Below are positions 39,172 to 47,562 of a stretch of 64,000 bases of DNA, in pieces. The notes beneath the pieces are model-generated. The model made no database searches and was not told the DNA's origin. It saw only the letters and a list, made by a program, of their open reading frames with translations. Both the position numbers and the translations under genes were made by a program. The stretch's first letter is position 1. Every line of letters begins with the position of its first letter. The stretch is from JBGVSA01 sp049840475 (lineage in GTDB: Bacteria; Pseudomonadota; Gammaproteobacteria; Burkholderiales; Rhodocyclaceae), in the NCBI GenBank assembly GCA_049840475.1, contig JASGKX010000003.1:868001-932000 (forward strand). The letters are read 5' to 3'.

Positions 39172-42100
39172 TTTCTGAGCTGCCTATATCGCAGGGAAGG
39201 CGCCCCCGCCCGAGGACCGGACAAGCCTGGTTTTCTGAGTTGTCTATACGGCAGTGAAGAGTCATTACGTAAAAATAAAAATCAATCCCGGCGTGCTTTT
39301 CTGAGCTGCGTATACGGCAGTGAAGACCGTGGACAAAGAAACGGCCGACGCACTGAATTTCTGAGCTGCCTATACGGCAGTGAAGGACGAGATCCGCGAA
39401 CAGGCCACCTTCCTCAATTTCTGAGCTGCCTATACGGCAGTGAAGCGGAGGTGGTCGTTGAAAATCCGCGTGTCGGTTTTCTGAGCTGCCTATACGGCAG
39501 TGAAGGCAAGGTTATGGGCGCCGACCTCGCGCACGTCTTTCTGAGCTGCCTATACGGCAGTGAAGTCACACCGCGCGCGTCAGCGTCTTTTTCGATGTTT
39601 CTGAGCTGCCTATACGGCAGTGAAGGCGTCTGTTCCCGAAACCGTGTGGTTCTTCGTTTTCTGAGCTGCCTATACGGCAGTGAAGTTGGGAGGGGAAGCT
39701 ACTGACAAAAATGCTAATTTCTGAGCTGCCTATACGGCAGTGAAGCATCGGGCTAGCCCGTTGGGCGGTCTTGCATTTTTCTGAGCTGCCTATACGGCAG
39801 TGAAGGTCGGCCAAGACTGCCGACCGCCGCACGTTCTTTTCTGAGCTGCCTATACGGCAGTGAAGCGGCACGCCGCGCGACTCGGCCAGCGCGCGGATTT
39901 CTGAGCTGCCTATACGGCAGTGAAGCCTGTGGCTGTTCGCGCGTGCCAGGCGCGCCATTTCTGAGCTGCCTATACGGCAGTGAAGACGACATCGCAGGTG
40001 TAGCCGCTCTCCGCGTCTTTCTGAGCTGCCTATACGGCAGTGAAGTCTGCCGCCTGGCGCAACAGGCTGCGAATCTCTTTCTGAGCTGCCTATACGGCAG
40101 TGAAGAAGTTCGTCGTGCTGACAGCGATCTTCGCGATTTTCTGAGCTGCCTATACGGCAGTGAAGCTCCCAGGGCGAGCTTGACGAGTTGCGACAGTTTT
40201 CTGAGCTGCCTATACGGCAGTGAAGAACACCGCTTTCCGGGTTATGGCGCGGATTAATTTCTGAGCTGCCTATACGGCAGTGAAGCGTATAGCTGGCCTG
40301 AACTTTGCGCGCTTTTATTTCTGAGCTGCCTATACGGCAGTGAAGAGACCGTACGCAAGCATGATCGCACCGGCACATTTCTGAGCTGCCTATACGGCAG
40401 TGAAGATCCGGGTGAGACGTTGATTGGCGTCCGCGAATTTCTGAGCTGCCTATACGGCAGTGAAGACCACATCGGCTCAACGTTCACGAATTCAACGCTT
40501 TCTGAGCTGCCTATACGGCAGTGAAGTATCGAAAGACAAAGCCGCACACGCGGCGGAATTTCTGAGCTGCCTATACGGCAGTGAAGCTTCATAGGTGCAT
40601 TGGGCGGAACGCTCAAAATTTCTGAGCTGCCTATACGGCAGTGAAGTGGTACCACCCTTCTACTACGCCGTATCCGAATTTTCTGAGCTGCCTATACGGC
40701 AGTGAAGGCACAGACGATCGAGGAAAGCAGCCAAGCAGATTTCTGAGCTGCCTATACGGCAGTGAAGTCCTTTCAAACAGACTTAGAGCATCTTCAAATT
40801 TTCTGAGCTGCCTATACGGCAGTGAAGACATGGCTATTAGCATGTTGTGCTGCGTGCATTTTCTGAGCTGCCTATACGGCAGTGAAGAAAGAACAAGCTC
40901 CGGCAAAGCCGGTGGTGCATTTCTGAGCTGCCTATACGGCAGTGAAGTTGAGAGGCAGCGCGAACTGGGCGTGGTGGTGTTTCTGAGCTGCCTATACGGC
41001 AGTGAAGTGCCCTCAACAAACCACGCGCCCTCTTGCACATTTCTGAGCTGCCTATACGGCAGTGAAGTTGATATGCATAGGCTCTGTGACGAGGATTAAT
41101 TTCTGAGCTGCCTATACGGCAGTGAAGTTCACCGCCAGCCGCAGCGCGTCGCCGTCGTCTTTCTGAGCTGCCTATACGGCAGTGAAGAGCGGCCAGCTCA
41201 ACATGCTAGGGTCTTTGGTTTTCTGAGCTGCCTATACGGCAGTGAAGTGTGGCGCGTGCTCAGCATTGCAGAGGATGTTTTTCTGAGCTGCCTATACGGC
41301 AGTGAAGGAACAGACGATCGAAGACGCGGCCGTCACTGATTTCTGAGCTGCCTATACGGCAGTGAAGAGGCTGCGAATCTGCCCTTTATCTGGGACGGTT
41401 TTCTGAGCTGCCTATACGGCAGTGAAGGTCTGTCTCGGCCTGATTCATGGCCTGAGCGCTTTCTGAGCTGCCTATACGGCAGTGAAGAGTCGGAGCAAAC
41501 GCGCGCGCGCGCGGAGAGATTTCTGAGCTGCCTATACGGCAGTGAAGTAAACCCCATGAGATTGAAGCCGGCGCTATCTTTTCTGAGCTGCCTATACGGC
41601 AGTGAAGCGTTGCGGTTGGTAATTGACGGCGCGATAGACTTTCTGAGCTGCCTATACGGCAGTGAAGTTGGATATCCGCATCGGCTCTCTGTACAAGCAT
41701 TTCTGAGCTGCCTATACGGCAGTGAAGGGGACGGCTACGCGCAGTTCTGGATTCAGATATTTCTGAGCTGCCTATACGGCAGTGAAGACAAGTATCCGAG
41801 TTGGCGATTCGCGGCAGACTTTCTGAGCTGCCTATACGGCAGTGAAGATCAGGCAGCTATGCGCTTCAACTTGGCGAAGTTTTCTGAGCTGCCTATACGG
41901 CAGTGAAGTCGTGATGCTCACCGCTGTGTTCGCGGTTGTTTTTCTGAGCTGCCTATACGGCAGTGAAGCCCAAGTCGTTTTCGTGCCGATGTTCCCCGGC
42001 TTTCTGAGCTGCCTATACGGCAGTGAAGACTGACCGCGAAATGCTGGAGCTGGCTGCGAATTTCTGAGCTGCCTATACGGCAGTGAAGGCCTTTCCGATC

Positions 42101-42868
42101 TCTGCGGCAGCGCGGACGATTTTCTGAGCTGCCTATACGGCAGTGAAGATCCTTGTTGCGCTGGATACGCTTTGCCAATCTTTCTGAGCTGCCTATACGG
42201 CAGTGAAGTGTTCTGTGTCGCTGTGTTTGTGTCGTGCTTATTTCTGAGCTGCCTATACGGCAGTGAAGACCAAGGCTATGCAGGCCATCGATGCCGTGTT
42301 TTTCTGAGCTGCCTATACGGCAGTGAAGTGGTCGAGCACACCACCTGCATATCGCGCACATTTCTGAGCTGCCTATACGGCAGTGAAGTCGTGAGCGCCG
42401 CAATGCGCAGTGGCGTCAACTTTCTGAGCTGCCTATACGGCAGTGAAGAGCGTATCGCGTGGGCTCAAGGCGCTGGCTAATTTCTGAGCTGCCTATACGG
42501 CAGTGAAGTCCAGCGCTTCAACACGCTCGATCCCGATGCGTTTCTGAGCTGCCTATACGGCAGTGAAGTCCTGACGGTCTTCGAGGCTCTTCAGCGTTCT
42601 TTTCTGAGCTGCCTATACGGCAGTGAAGTTGAACGACCACGAATGGAGCGCGGTCACGATTTTCTGAGCTGCCTATACGGCAGTGAAGTGGCGAGTACAA
42701 GCTGACATCAACAGGGCAGCTTTCTGAGCTGCCTATACGGCAGTGAAGCCGGATCGATATCCACACACCGACCTTCTTCGTTTCTGAGCTGCCTATACGG
42801 CAGTGAAGCAGATGCAAAGCTGATGACGATCCCGGTACCGTTTCTGAGCTGCCTATACGGCAGTGAAG
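39172..42868 (-). CRISPR. type I-F CRISPR array, 62 repeats and 61 spacers
   Basis: A 28-nt repeat with the I-F stem CTGCC-GTATA-GGCAG and 3' end CTCAGAAA in crRNA sense, which is the minus strand. Period is 60 nt with 32-nt spacers. Three spacers are 33 nt (40466, 40647, 41848) and one is 38 nt (39260-39297). The leader side is at 42868. The distal repeats are degenerate: 39172 has three changes, 39232 two and 39298 one; the others are essentially identical. Csy4 encoded next door would cut after GGCAG. Confidence 0.99.
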
Positions 42869-42998
42869 TAGCCCTCCAGCACGCCCCAATCCCCGTGGCG
42901 TCTGGCTTTGCGTGCATCAGCCCCTGCAAAACCCTATTTTGGGAGGGTTTCGCAAGTGGCTGTTTTTGCAGGCTGATTTTTCGTCTTCGAAAAAAGGG
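42869..42998 (-). promoter_or_regulatory. CRISPR leader
   Basis: 130 nt between the csy4 stop and the first perfect repeat. In array sense it starts with GACCCTTTTTTCG, then A-rich and G-rich blocks and a small AACCCT/AGGGTT hairpin. It should hold the array promoter and the integration signals; no clear IHF site was found. Confidence 0.75.
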
Positions 42999-43562
42999 TC
43001 AAAACCAGGGGATGGTGGCTGACACGCTCAGGCCGAACGCATTGAAATCGCCCCGTGTGGCTTCGTTCTGGCAGGGGCGATGTTCGATGAACAGTCGGTA
43101 TGGCTGAGCAGTGCTACGGCTGCGCAAGTTCAGGTAGGGCAGATCGAGGCGCTTTTCGATGGACGTTGGAATCCGCTCTCTGGCCTGATCTTCGCTCCAC
43201 CCCTGCCGCTTCATCTGCCTTCGGCGAACGCGCTCTGCATTGCTGCACACTTGCCGCCGGGCCACGACTCGGTGCTTTGCGCCAGCCGGTACAGGCGTGG
43301 TTGATCCGATTTCCACGTAGTCGGCAAGCGTCGCGGCCCACCCGTTCGCCATGAGCCCATTCAGTGCAGCCGATGTTCCGTGCAGCCTGAGTAAGTCACC
43401 CAGACTTGGACGGTCCGAGCGAAAACGCGGAAAACTGATACCGACATCCCTCGCCTGAAGTCCAACCAGTGCCAGATGAAGTCTTTCCGCCAGTGCATTG
43501 AGGACGTGAGCCACCGCGATTTCGGGGTCCGGGCGAACGCGTATGTCGATGTAGTGATCCAT
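42999..43562 (-). CDS. cas6f: Cas6f/Csy4 crRNA endoribonuclease
   Basis: 187 residues, the Csy4 length. It opens MDHYIDIRVRPDPEI, with catalytic His29 in ERLHLAL. The arginine-rich helix (NAERVRRRQMKRQG) reads the repeat hairpin, and LRSRSTAQPYRLFI plus the terminal IPWF match the family. The usual late active-site Tyr appears to be Phe (AFGLS). It cleaves pre-crRNA at the base of the stem and stays bound to the 3' hairpin in the Csy complex. It is the last cas gene, 3 nt after csy3 and next to the leader. Confidence 0.97.
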   Translation of the reverse strand: MDHYIDIRVRPDPEIAVAHVLNALAERLHLALVGLQARDVGISFPRFRSDRPSLGDLLRLHGTSAALNGLMANGWAATLADYVEIGSTTPVPAGAKHRVVARRQVCSNAERVRRRQMKRQGWSEDQARERIPTSIEKRLDLPYLNLRSRSTAQPYRLFIEHRPCQNEATRGDFNAFGLSVSATIPWF

Positions 43563-43565
43563 GGC

Positions 43566-44591
43566 TCAGCTCGCGTCGCCGAAGACGCCGCCACGGATCA
43601 GCACGGCGATCACGTAATGCTGATTGTCACGCTCGGGCGCCTTGCCCTTGAGAATCCAGCTATCGAGCAGCGTGTAAAAGTCAACCTTCGCCTTCGGCTG
43701 ACGATACGCCTTGCCTTGCGTGGTGACGGAGCCATACGGTTCGATGGCAATCGGGCCGAGTTCTTCGGCACCCGGATACCACGTGTCCACACTGCGGATG
43801 GCATTGCCGAGCTTCTGGGAGTGAATGCCGGCGACATTATCGACGGCATAGAGCGTTTTGCTCTTGTCGCCACGACCACGATCGAGAATGAGCTCTTGCG
43901 ACGGGAAGACCTCCTGCCCGCGCCCGATGCGCACAAAGGCCGTCACGACCAGCAGTACGTTCTGCTTGCCATGCAGACCATCGGCAACCAGCGCACCGAC
44001 TTCATCAAGTGCCGTGCGGGCCGCCGCAGGTGCGTCGAAATTGCGTAGTGACAGCGCCAGCGCATCAAAGGTCCAGGCCGATTCCGCTCTGCCATCGACA
44101 AGGCGTTCGATGCGCACTTCGACCTGTTCGGCGCCGACACGGTTGCGCCAGAGAAAGCGCCCGTTGGCGAGGTTGAACGCATAGCGTCGCGCCAGCTCAG
44201 CAAAACCATGTTCCTGCACATAGCCATCGATGGTTTCGCGCAAACGCTGCAGATAGGCTGTGTCATTACAGGCAGAAGGCGTTCCGGTACCACTGAGTAC
44301 ACGCAACGTGAAGGTGACTTTCAGGGTGTCGGCGTCGTGTGGCAGGGTTGCCACGTCAACGGTTTGCAGGTTCGGGTTTTCGATTGCTGCGTCCAGCTTG
44401 GCGGGATCCTGATCCTTGGTCTTGAGTCGGTTGGAAATCGTACCCCGCACCGACTTCGCATGAATCCGTATCGGCTGCCACGACGACGCGTCGCGCTGAT
44501 TCCAGTCGCCGGCGAAGAACAATGCATCAGAGGGATCGAGTTTGCGTTCGAAAGCGAGTACGGACGCGGTTTTCAGAGTGTCATTGGTCAT
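43566..44591 (-). CDS. cas7f: Cas7f/Csy3 backbone subunit
   Basis: 341 residues. VLAFERKLDPSDALFFAGDW at the N-terminus and the central WRNRVGAEQVEVRIERLVDG and GRGQEVFPSQEL are Csy3 signatures. Six copies wrap the crRNA spacer, flipping out every sixth base, which bears on the promoter-target pairing described elsewhere. AAAGGA precedes the ATG; csy2 ends 29 nt upstream. Confidence 0.97.
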   Translation of the reverse strand: MTNDTLKTASVLAFERKLDPSDALFFAGDWNQRDASSWQPIRIHAKSVRGTISNRLKTKDQDPAKLDAAIENPNLQTVDVATLPHDADTLKVTFTLRVLSGTGTPSACNDTAYLQRLRETIDGYVQEHGFAELARRYAFNLANGRFLWRNRVGAEQVEVRIERLVDGRAESAWTFDALALSLRNFDAPAAARTALDEVGALVADGLHGKQNVLLVVTAFVRIGRGQEVFPSQELILDRGRGDKSKTLYAVDNVAGIHSQKLGNAIRSVDTWYPGAEELGPIAIEPYGSVTTQGKAYRQPKAKVDFYTLLDSWILKGKAPERDNQHYVIAVLIRGGVFGDAS

Positions 44592-44620
44592 GGTGAGAGT
44601 CCTTTTGGGTAATCTGGAAA

Positions 44621-45628
44621 TCAGTCAGCGTCGTACGCGTACATCTGCGGGGCGCGGTAGTCATTGCGACAGCGATACAGGCCATCCTGCGGCTGGCTGT
44701 CGGCATACCAGAGCAGTTGTTCGGGCGATTGCAGGCGGTGTGGAGAAAGCCACTGCCCAACCGAATAGAGGCTTTCGACAAAGCAGAACGGGACACTGGC
44801 ATCACGCGCATTGGCGACGCTGCCGGCGGAATGCGGCCCACTCAACATGCCGTAGCCCACCGGAATGGGAACAGCCCAGCCGAGTCCCTTGCGGTCGTGC
44901 GTCCATCCGCCCTTGTCTTTGTCGTCGCCTTCCACCGGTACGGTGTAATGCCAGTTGATGCGTGACAGCGACAGCCAGGCGTCGAGCCGCGTGCTGTCCG
45001 GGTTCTGCGCAAGCATGGCCTGGTGGCGCGCTTCGAGCAGATCGCTCCGTTCAACCAACGCAAAGCCGGGCAGCAGCTTCAGCCTCTCCCGGTCAAAGGT
45101 TTTCTGCCGCTCAGTGGCGTCCCCCCCCATTTGGACGACATACGCTTTTTGTCGTGCGAGCGGGGCGCCGGACCGGACGACGCTACCGCCCGCTACACGC
45201 ATCTGTCCGACAATGTCGCGCACCTGCGCTGCGATGGCCTCCTTCGCTGCCGGCCCTGCTTGCTCGGCAGCAGCCAGTGCAGCACTTTCCACGGCAAAGA
45301 CGAGGCTGATATCGAGGTGAATACGCCCCTCCTCCACAATCGCAGCAGTTCCGCCGTCCTTGTCGATGGGATTGCGCGTGAGGCGAAAGACCTTCACAAA
45401 GCTGTCATCGGTGATCTGTTCTTCGTAGCCATGGCAGACCACACCGACTGCGTTGAAGCAGATATCAAGACCGGCCGCAGCAGTCTTGCGCTCCAGCGCC
45501 CACATGAACCCCAAAAAGGCCGTGATGGACGGAAAGCCGTGCGTCAACGGGCTGGATATGGCATTGGCGTTCTGTATGCGCAGGCGCGGGACGACAATCA
45601 GATAGTCGAATCCGGGGCACTCAGACAT
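44621..45628 (-). CDS. cas5f: Cas5f/Csy2 subunit
   Basis: 335 residues from ATG 45628 (MSECPGFDYLIVVPRLRIQN), which overlaps the csy1 end by 8 nt. ANAISSPLTHGFPSITAFLG and the late YALWY-like region (LLWYADSQ) fit Csy2. It pairs with Csy1 and holds the 8-nt 5' handle of the crRNA. The overlap indicates translational coupling with csy1. Confidence 0.96.
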   Translation of the reverse strand: MSECPGFDYLIVVPRLRIQNANAISSPLTHGFPSITAFLGFMWALERKTAAAGLDICFNAVGVVCHGYEEQITDDSFVKVFRLTRNPIDKDGGTAAIVEEGRIHLDISLVFAVESAALAAAEQAGPAAKEAIAAQVRDIVGQMRVAGGSVVRSGAPLARQKAYVVQMGGDATERQKTFDRERLKLLPGFALVERSDLLEARHQAMLAQNPDSTRLDAWLSLSRINWHYTVPVEGDDKDKGGWTHDRKGLGWAVPIPVGYGMLSGPHSAGSVANARDASVPFCFVESLYSVGQWLSPHRLQSPEQLLWYADSQPQDGLYRCRNDYRAPQMYAYDAD

Positions 45629-46986
45629 GGGCGCCCTCCTCTTCTTGTGTGGCAATCGGACGTCGCTGCATCGTCGCCGGCCATTCGGTCACGTCAACAA
45701 TGGCTTGCTTGACCCAATGGGTGTACTCGACGGTTCCAACTGGCAGGCCACGCCTTTCGAGAATGTCGTTGAGCCAATTGCCGAACTGCATGGCGACTTC
45801 GTCCGGCCAGTCCTGCCGCGTGAAATCACATGCAAAGGCGTCGTCTTCATCCTTGTGTTCGGAGCGCGGCGGCAGCTCAGCCCGGCCGGGGTCGAGCCAG
45901 AGCTTTTGGCAATGTGAGAGTCGGCAGTTCTCATCGCGGGTCCAACCGGGCACGAATGACCCTTGCACTGTCAATCCAAAGGCCGCCAGCGATGTGCCAA
46001 GTGCCTGCTCGATGCGTTCGCGCTCGACGCGCGTTTCCATGGTCGGGTCCGGATTGCTCGCAAGAAAATGGCATAGCGCTGTGACCAGCGATGACACACC
46101 TTCGTACCGACGGAAACGATCCAACGCCGACTGGATACCCAGGAACTGCCGTGGCTGGTCTTGATCCCACCTGGGTGGCAGCGAGGCCAACAGGTAGTTC
46201 ACTCCTCCTCGTTCGCTGTTCAATTGGCTGATGTTCTGCGGCTTGGTGCCGCCTAGCTTGCGCGCCACCAGACCACGGTAATCGCGATAGTCGCTCGCGC
46301 AGGCCTCTTTGCTCCGCATGGCCTGCCGGGCTTGCACATTGGCCTCGCCGAATCGCGCGTCGCTGATGTCAGCGTGTACGGCATGCGCCAGTGCGCTGGA
46401 GAACGAGGGTTGCAGGAGATGAAAGTCCTCGTCCTTGGATGGCTCACCCGTTACGCACCAATAGAGCTGCTTGGCCAGACCGTGCGACGAATAACTGGTG
46501 GCAGGCCGGACCAGTCCTTTGAAAGCACTCGCCCATTCTTGCGCGAGCGCGTCGTCGTCGCTCAACGCTGCTCGCAGATCGGGATCATCATCCAGCAAGC
46601 AATCGAGCAAACGGCGGCCATCGATCTCAAGTTTGAGAAACTTGTAGAACATCCAGCGCGGCAGCATTGCCGACGATATCGTCTGCGTAGTCCTCACCCA
46701 GAGAATGCGTACCGACCTCGCTGTGCTGTATCAACGTCGCTGGTGCAGCATGGACACTGCTGCCACGGGCGTCCGGATGAGTCGCTTTCAGGACGTGAGT
46801 GACAGCCTGAATCTGGCCGACACGGCGCGCGGCATCGGCAAGCCAGGTAGCGTAGTCATATTTGGCCAGCAGCGCTTGATCGTCCGTCCCCCCTTTTACT
46901 TTTGCGTCGCGACGTTCAGCGATGAAATTGGCAATGGCTTCGCTGAACGCCTTACTTCGAGGTGTTCGTTCTTTTTCTTGTGACAT
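45621..46986 (-). CDS. cas8f: Cas8f/Csy1 PAM-recognition subunit (one apparent frameshift)
   Basis: About 454 residues after correction. The first 112 residues (MSQEKERTPRSKAFSEAIAN ... DDIVGNAAALDV) and the rest (YKFLKLEIDGRRLLD, then GGTKPQNISQLNSERGGVNY) are in different frames. Removing one base at + strand GTAGAAC (46644-46650) gives AALDVYKFLKLE, aligning with the known DVFKFL of Csy1. Csy1 reads the CC PAM. As printed, the gene would give a truncated protein and an inactive complex, but the break is of the same type seen eight other times in the window and is probably a sequence error. Confidence 0.93.
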
Positions 46987-47019
46987 ATGAGCAAATTCCG
47001 TTGAATCGACTTAAGGAAG

Positions 47020-47136
47020 TCACACAGATAGAATTCCCACCGCAACATTGCTGTGGGATACGCAGCAAAGCGGCCGGCCACCGCCTGCAACGCGGTGGCC
47101 GGCCAGAACAACTCTAATCACGTGCTTGCTATGCAC
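47020..47136 (-). CDS. 38-residue leader ORF upstream of csy1
   Basis: GTG at 47136 is preceded by AAAGGAGG with a 6-nt spacing, the strongest ribosome binding site in the cas region. The peptide begins (V/M)HSKHVIRVVLAGHRVAGG and ends VAVGILSV, basic then hydrophobic. It stops 33 nt before the csy1 ATG, which has only a weak Shine-Dalgarno. I recognise no family. It could be a translational-coupling or attenuation leader, or a small protein. A GTG at 47214 would extend it to 64 residues but lacks a ribosome binding site. Confidence 0.5.
   Translation of the reverse strand: MHSKHVIRVVLAGHRVAGGGRPLCCVSHSNVAVGILSV
47072..47104 (-). other. strong hairpin inside the leader ORF
   Basis: GGCCGGCCACCGC and GCGGTGGCCGGCC form a perfect 13-bp stem with a 7-nt loop. 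No T-run follows on either strand, so it is not an ordinary terminator. It lies between the leader ORF start and csy1. Confidence 0.6.
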
Positions 47137-47196
47137 TTCCCACCTCCTTTCGCCCTCGAGAGTGAGGCTGACATCAATCGGTAACGTTGTTTCGAG

Positions 47197-47225
47197 GTCC
47201 GGACATCGCGCCACGGTGTCCGGAC
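47197..47225. other. hairpin in the csy operon 5' region
   Basis: GTCCGGACA and TGTCCGGAC form a 9-bp stem with an 11-nt loop, between the proposed csy promoter and the leader ORF ribosome binding site. GTTTTC follows on the + strand only. Confidence 0.5.
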
Positions 47226-47261
47226 GTTTTCATCTTATGAAATCGGCCAGCCAGATGTAAA

Positions 47262-47295
47262 CCACTATACCTGTAGTTTCGCTTTTATTAAAAAA
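47262..47295 (+). promoter_or_regulatory. CC PAM and protospacer matched by the mini-CRISPR RNA
   Basis: CC at 47262-47263 is the I-F PAM. The following bases match the spacer at 47423-47453 at positions 1-5, 7-10, 13-17, 19-21, 23, 25 and 27. Mismatches at 6, 12, 18 and 24 fall on the bases flipped out by Csy3; 11, 22, 26 and 28-31 also differ. The target covers the proposed csy1 -10 and -35. Confidence 0.85.
47264..47292 (-). promoter_or_regulatory. promoter of the csy1-4 operon
   Basis: On the minus strand TATAGT (47269-47264) is a near-consensus -10, with TTTAAT (47292-47287) 17 nt upstream as a weaker -35. Transcription would begin near 47257 and leave a 5' leader of about 270 nt before csy1. 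Confidence 0.65.
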
Positions 47296-47308
47296 CTTCA
47301 CAAACACA

Positions 47309-47336
47309 TTATCGTCCAATCGGATATCAGTACAAT
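47309..47336 (+). promoter_or_regulatory. candidate promoter of the mini-CRISPR RNA
   Basis: TACAAT at 47331-47336 with TTATCG at 47309-47314 (16-nt spacing). It is divergent from the csy promoter; the start would be near 47343. The -35 is weak. Confidence 0.45.
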
Positions 47337-47394
47337 GCGGGCGCGACGTCTGCAAAAATGGTTCGAAACGCTGCATCTGACCCAATCTTCTGGT

Positions 47395-47422
47395 CGTTAC
47401 TGCCGAACAGGCAGCTTAGAAA
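47395..47422 (+). repeat. degenerate I-F repeat 1 of the mini-CRISPR
   Basis: 28 nt with intact stem CTGCC-GAACA-GGCAG and 3' handle CTTAGAAA, one base from the CTCAGAAA of the main array. The first four bases are diverged. Confidence 0.88.
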
Positions 47423-47453
47423 ACTATCCCTGACGTTTCCCTTCTGTCAGCGG

Positions 47454-47481
47454 ATCTACTGCTGAATAAGCAGCCTCTAGT
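47454..47481 (+). repeat. degenerate I-F repeat 2 of the mini-CRISPR
   Basis: The stem is CTGCT-GAATA-AGCAG: the inner C-G pair has become T-A on both arms, so pairing is kept. The sequence after the stem is unrelated to the repeat handle, as expected for a last repeat that supplies only the 3' hairpin. Confidence 0.8.
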
Positions 47482-47509
47482 AGGCGATCGTGTATCGCCT
47501 ACCTTTTCT
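47480..47509 (+). terminator. rho-independent terminator of the mini-CRISPR RNA
   Basis: GTAGGCGAT and ATCGCCTAC form a 9-bp stem with loop CGTGT, followed by CTTTTCT. It starts at the last bases of repeat 2. Confidence 0.82.
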
Positions 47510-47562
47510 CTATTCCCACGGATGCCGATTTACGTGACCGCAGAATCCGCATACGCATCGTC

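Larger units (their letters stand above)
47343..47508 (+). ncRNA. crRNA-like regulatory RNA from a degenerate mini-CRISPR (CreR type)
   Basis: Two degenerate I-F repeats (47395-47422 and 47454-47481) flank a 31-nt spacer, and a terminator closes the unit. Csy4 processing would leave an 8-nt handle CTTAGAAA, the spacer and a 20-nt 3' hairpin segment, 59 nt in all (canonical I-F crRNA is 60). The unit is transcribed against the cas genes. Its spacer pairs with the csy1 promoter next to a CC PAM. Mismatches beyond position 21 would favour binding without Cas3 recruitment, so autorepression rather than self-cleavage is inferred. The 5' end is approximate. Confidence 0.8.

Noticed and set aside
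42869..42900. The 32 nt beside the first perfect repeat as a 62nd spacer.
   Set aside because: No repeat, even degenerate, follows on the csy4 side, so this is the repeat-proximal part of the leader.
39451..42929. Many open frames of 60-304 codons on both strands within the array, encoding repeated LSCLYGSE or LHCRIGSSE-like units.
   Set aside because: They arise because the 60-nt repeat-spacer period is a multiple of three; the repeats hold no stop in several frames. There is no ribosome binding site or coding bias.
46627..46986. The 119-codon N-terminal csy1 fragment as an independent small cas gene.
   Set aside because: Its sequence is the standard Csy1 N-terminus, and the rest of Csy1 follows in the next frame after a single-base correction.
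47020..47214. A 64-codon version of the leader ORF starting at GTG 47214.
   Set aside because: No ribosome binding site precedes that codon, whereas GTG 47136 has an ideal one.
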